Shown here: one piece after another, positions 6,017 to 7,571 of the stretch
How positions within the stretch are numbered: position 1 is the stretch's first letter
Layout: every line of letters starts with the position of its first letter
From: Selenomonadaceae bacterium UBA3796
GTDB taxonomy: Bacteria; Bacillota; Negativicutes; Selenomonadales; Selenomonadaceae
Length of the DNA stretch: 7,571 nucleotides
NCBI GenBank assembly: GCA_002369175.1
Contig: DFES01000098.1
Coordinates: 1 to 7,571 of the forward strand
Reading direction: 5' to 3'
Notes under the pieces: model-generated
What the model was told of the DNA's origin: nothing
Database searches by the model: none
The model's input: only the letters and a program-made list of their open reading frames with translations
Program-made: the position numbers and the translations under genes

Positions 6017-6304
6017 CTACTTGGGCCAATGCAAATAAATCAGCCCGGCAAGCTGCAGAATAAGCAGCAGCGGTATCCCATACTTGAACTTGAAATGCAA
6101 GGTCTTATGCCTGAAAAGCTGCATAGCCAACAATGCCCCCAGGCTCCCTCCTGCCAGAGCCAGAAGCATCAAGCGAAGTTCCGGCACCCGCCACCTGCCC
6201 TTCTTGGCACATAGCTTGTCCCAGCCAAAAACCAACATAGCCAGCACATTGACGAAAACAAGATACCAACCAAGGATCTCATGAAAATCAAATTGCATCG
6301 TCAT
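6017..6304 (-). CDS. DUF1294 family small membrane protein
   Basis: 95 residues, function unknown. It matches the DUF1294 (YsdA-like) pattern: a first membrane helix (about 10-27), then GWDKLCAKKGRWRVPE (27-42; DK, A and W-R-x-P-E are family hallmarks), a second helix with ALAGGSLGALLAMQ (48-61), FRHKT (63-67) and a third helix (about 74-90). I chose the ATG at 6304 because AAGGAG (6316-6311) lies 6 bases upstream; the frame runs further upstream (to 6373) but into the end of the kinase gene and without binding sites. The gap to the upstream kinase gene is 41 bases with no clear promoter, so it may be read through from the two-component operon. No clear terminator separates it from the bio promoter, although the large bio palindrome could act as one. 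Confidence 0.85.
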   Translation of the reverse strand: MTMQFDFHEILGWYLVFVNVLAMLVFGWDKLCAKKGRWRVPELRLMLLALAGGSLGALLAMQLFRHKTLHFKFKYGIPLLLILQLAGLIYLHWPK

Positions 6305-6345
6305 CAAAATCTCCTTCTGCATTGCGCTATCCATACCTCTATACT

Positions 6346-7419
6346 TTACGTATCCGGTACCTGCAGCAGGCAAATCTTGCCGCTATCCAACGGCAGAGCC
6401 ACAACCATTTCCGTCCCTTCCCCCGGCTGGCTTTGACAGGCAATCTGACCGCCCAACAGTTCCAAGATACGTTTCACTATGGATAAACCTAACCCATGGC
6501 CCTTTTCCTGATGGGACTCATCACATTGATAAAACCGCTCAAAGATATGCGCCTGCTTGTCCTTAGGGATACCAATCCCCTCATCGCGGATACGCACACA
6601 AATGGAATTGGACACGTATTGTCCGGAAATATGAATGGTCTTCCCTTTTTCCGAATACTTCACCGCATTGTCAATCAAATTCAGCCAGACCTGCTTGGTC
6701 ATATCCGGATCGCCTTCCACCTGCATGGACGGCAAATCCATGGAAAATGAGATATCCTTGGCCTCCCAGCGTTCAGCCAGCAGGATGACACACTGCCGTA
6801 TCTGTTCATCCACGGCAATCTCCTCATGACGCATGACAATGGCCTGGACATCCAGCCGGGACAGCCGCAGGAGATTTTCTGCCAACCGCGAGAGCCGCAG
6901 AGCCTCTTCATGCACCAGCTCCGTATACTCCCTTCGTTCCTCCTCACGGATGCCGCCTTCCAGCAAAATTTCCGAATAGCCCACAATGGAAGAAAGCGGC
7001 GTCTTGAACTCATGGGATACGCTTCCGGTAAAGCCCTTTTGCATGTGGTCAATACTCTGCAATTCCTTAGCCATGCGGTTAAAATTCTCGATAAGCACAT
7101 AGCTTTCTTCGATGCCGATATAGGTTTCCGGCTGCGGCACACGCACGCTGAAATCCCCCTCGGCGATACGCCCTGCGCCCTCCACTATGTCCTGTGCCGG
7201 CCGAATGTAATATCCTGCCTCCCAGGCCAGCAATAACGCCCCCAAGACCACCGTGAGCAGGCTGCAAATAACCAAGGCCGCCGGAAGCTCCAGGGACAGC
7301 CCGACAATGCTGTCCAACAGATAGACGAGCAGGCTGGACACGCCACAGCAAAAGGCCAGCGTCAATAATGTCGTCAGGCTGTGATAGATTCGCAGTGGCA
7401 GAATGAATGGTTTCTTCAT
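6346..7419 (-). CDS. Sensor histidine kinase with minimal input domain
   Basis: 357-residue membrane kinase of the HisKA/HATPase_c type. Two membrane helices (about 13-36 and 44-66) are joined by a loop of fewer than ten residues, so there is no extracytoplasmic sensor domain. A HAMP linker follows (about 67-120, with the typical RIAEGDFSVRV). The phosphoacceptor is His136 in SVSHEFKTPLSSIVGYSE. The ATPase domain has the N box (NLIDNAVKYS, Asn247 and Asn251), G1 (DEGIGI, 279-284), F box (IFERFYQ) and G2 (GHGLGL, 307-312). All catalytic residues are intact. The start codon overlaps the stop of the response-regulator gene by ATGA, indicating translational coupling and a cognate pair. The architecture resembles intramembrane-sensing kinases that respond to cell-envelope stress, but the signal cannot be deduced. 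Confidence 0.94.
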   Translation of the reverse strand: MKKPFILPLRIYHSLTTLLTLAFCCGVSSLLVYLLDSIVGLSLELPAALVICSLLTVVLGALLLAWEAGYYIRPAQDIVEGAGRIAEGDFSVRVPQPETYIGIEESYVLIENFNRMAKELQSIDHMQKGFTGSVSHEFKTPLSSIVGYSEILLEGGIREEERREYTELVHEEALRLSRLAENLLRLSRLDVQAIVMRHEEIAVDEQIRQCVILLAERWEAKDISFSMDLPSMQVEGDPDMTKQVWLNLIDNAVKYSEKGKTIHISGQYVSNSICVRIRDEGIGIPKDKQAHIFERFYQCDESHQEKGHGLGLSIVKRILELLGGQIACQSQPGEGTEMVVALPLDSGKICLLQVPDT

Positions 7420-7571
7420 GATGTTTGTTCCTTAAAAACTGCCTTGTATCCCAAGCCACGCACAGTTTCAATGACAAAGTCAGGATGATCTGCAAAGCGG
7501 TGGCGCAGTTTCTTGATATGGGCATCCACATTACGGCTGTCTGTATCCTTGTCCACGCCCCAAATCTCGTC
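7416..7571 (-). CDS. OmpR/PhoB-family response regulator, C-terminal fragment
   Basis: Only the last 51 codons are in the window; the receiver domain and most of the effector domain lie beyond its end. The visible part is the second half of the winged-helix DNA-binding domain: DEIWG, then SRNVDAHIKKLRHRF (recognition helix) and VIETVRGLGYKAV (C-terminal hairpin wing), all classic for Trans_reg_C. The last bases form TCATGA, so its TGA overlaps the ATG of the kinase gene. It presumably regulates genes in response to that kinase; targets are not evident here. Confidence 0.93.
   Translation of the reverse strand, partial: DEIWGVDKDTDSRNVDAHIKKLRHRFADHPDFVIETVRGLGYKAVFKEQTS

Noticed and set aside
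4711..6063. Plus-strand ORF of 450 codons antisense to bioD and bioY
   Set aside because: It runs straight through two well-identified genes and the bio operator in the opposite sense. Its composition (rich in Gln, His, Arg) is typical of a shadow frame.

Overview
The window looks like ordinary chromosome from an anaerobic member of the Firmicutes/Bacillota with moderate GC. A Negativicutes (Selenomonas-like) origin is plausible but rests only on general gene flavour. Points in favour are strong AGGAGG-type ribosome binding sites, clean sigma-A promoters, a CIRCE heat-shock operator, a BirA-type biotin operator, a DUF2292 (YezD-like) protein, and a biotin synthase that reads like those of strict anaerobes. 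I see no insertion sequence, phage gene, CRISPR array, rRNA or tRNA. The gene order suggests several unrelated housekeeping units side by side.

Layout. Positions 1-1228 (minus strand) hold the first 377 codons of htpG (Hsp90), cut by the window start, with its promoter and a CIRCE element. Divergently, on the plus strand, a promoter at 1344-1372 drives a small protein made of two DUF2292 repeats (1416-1757). It is followed by a hairpin-containing gap and then mnmA (1914-2981, tRNA 2-thiouridylase). mnmA seems to be preceded by a 14-codon ORF whose stop overlaps its GTG start. A PAP2-family membrane phosphatase follows (3050-3565). The rest is on the minus strand. The biotin operon, in transcription order, is bioY (5883-5296), bioD (5295-4609) and bioB (4583-3621), headed by a promoter embedded in a 20-bp perfect inverted repeat that contains a BirA-type operator. 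Upstream of it are a DUF1294 membrane protein (6304-6017), a sensor histidine kinase (7419-6346), and the last 51 codons of an OmpR/PhoB-type response regulator (7571-7416), which overlaps the kinase start by ATGA.

How the genes work together. bioY imports biotin, while bioD and bioB carry out the last two steps of its synthesis; BirA is expected to switch all three off when biotin is plentiful. bioA, bioF and the early pimelate genes are not in the window. htpG is predicted to be directly under HrcA. The response regulator and kinase form a translationally coupled two-component pair with unknown signal.

The most interesting points are the BioB variant lacking the usual first auxiliary-cluster cysteine, the internal duplication in the DUF2292 protein, the CIRCE control of htpG, the oversized palindrome in front of bioY, and the unusual translation start of mnmA. 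I did not find a convincing new multi-gene system.
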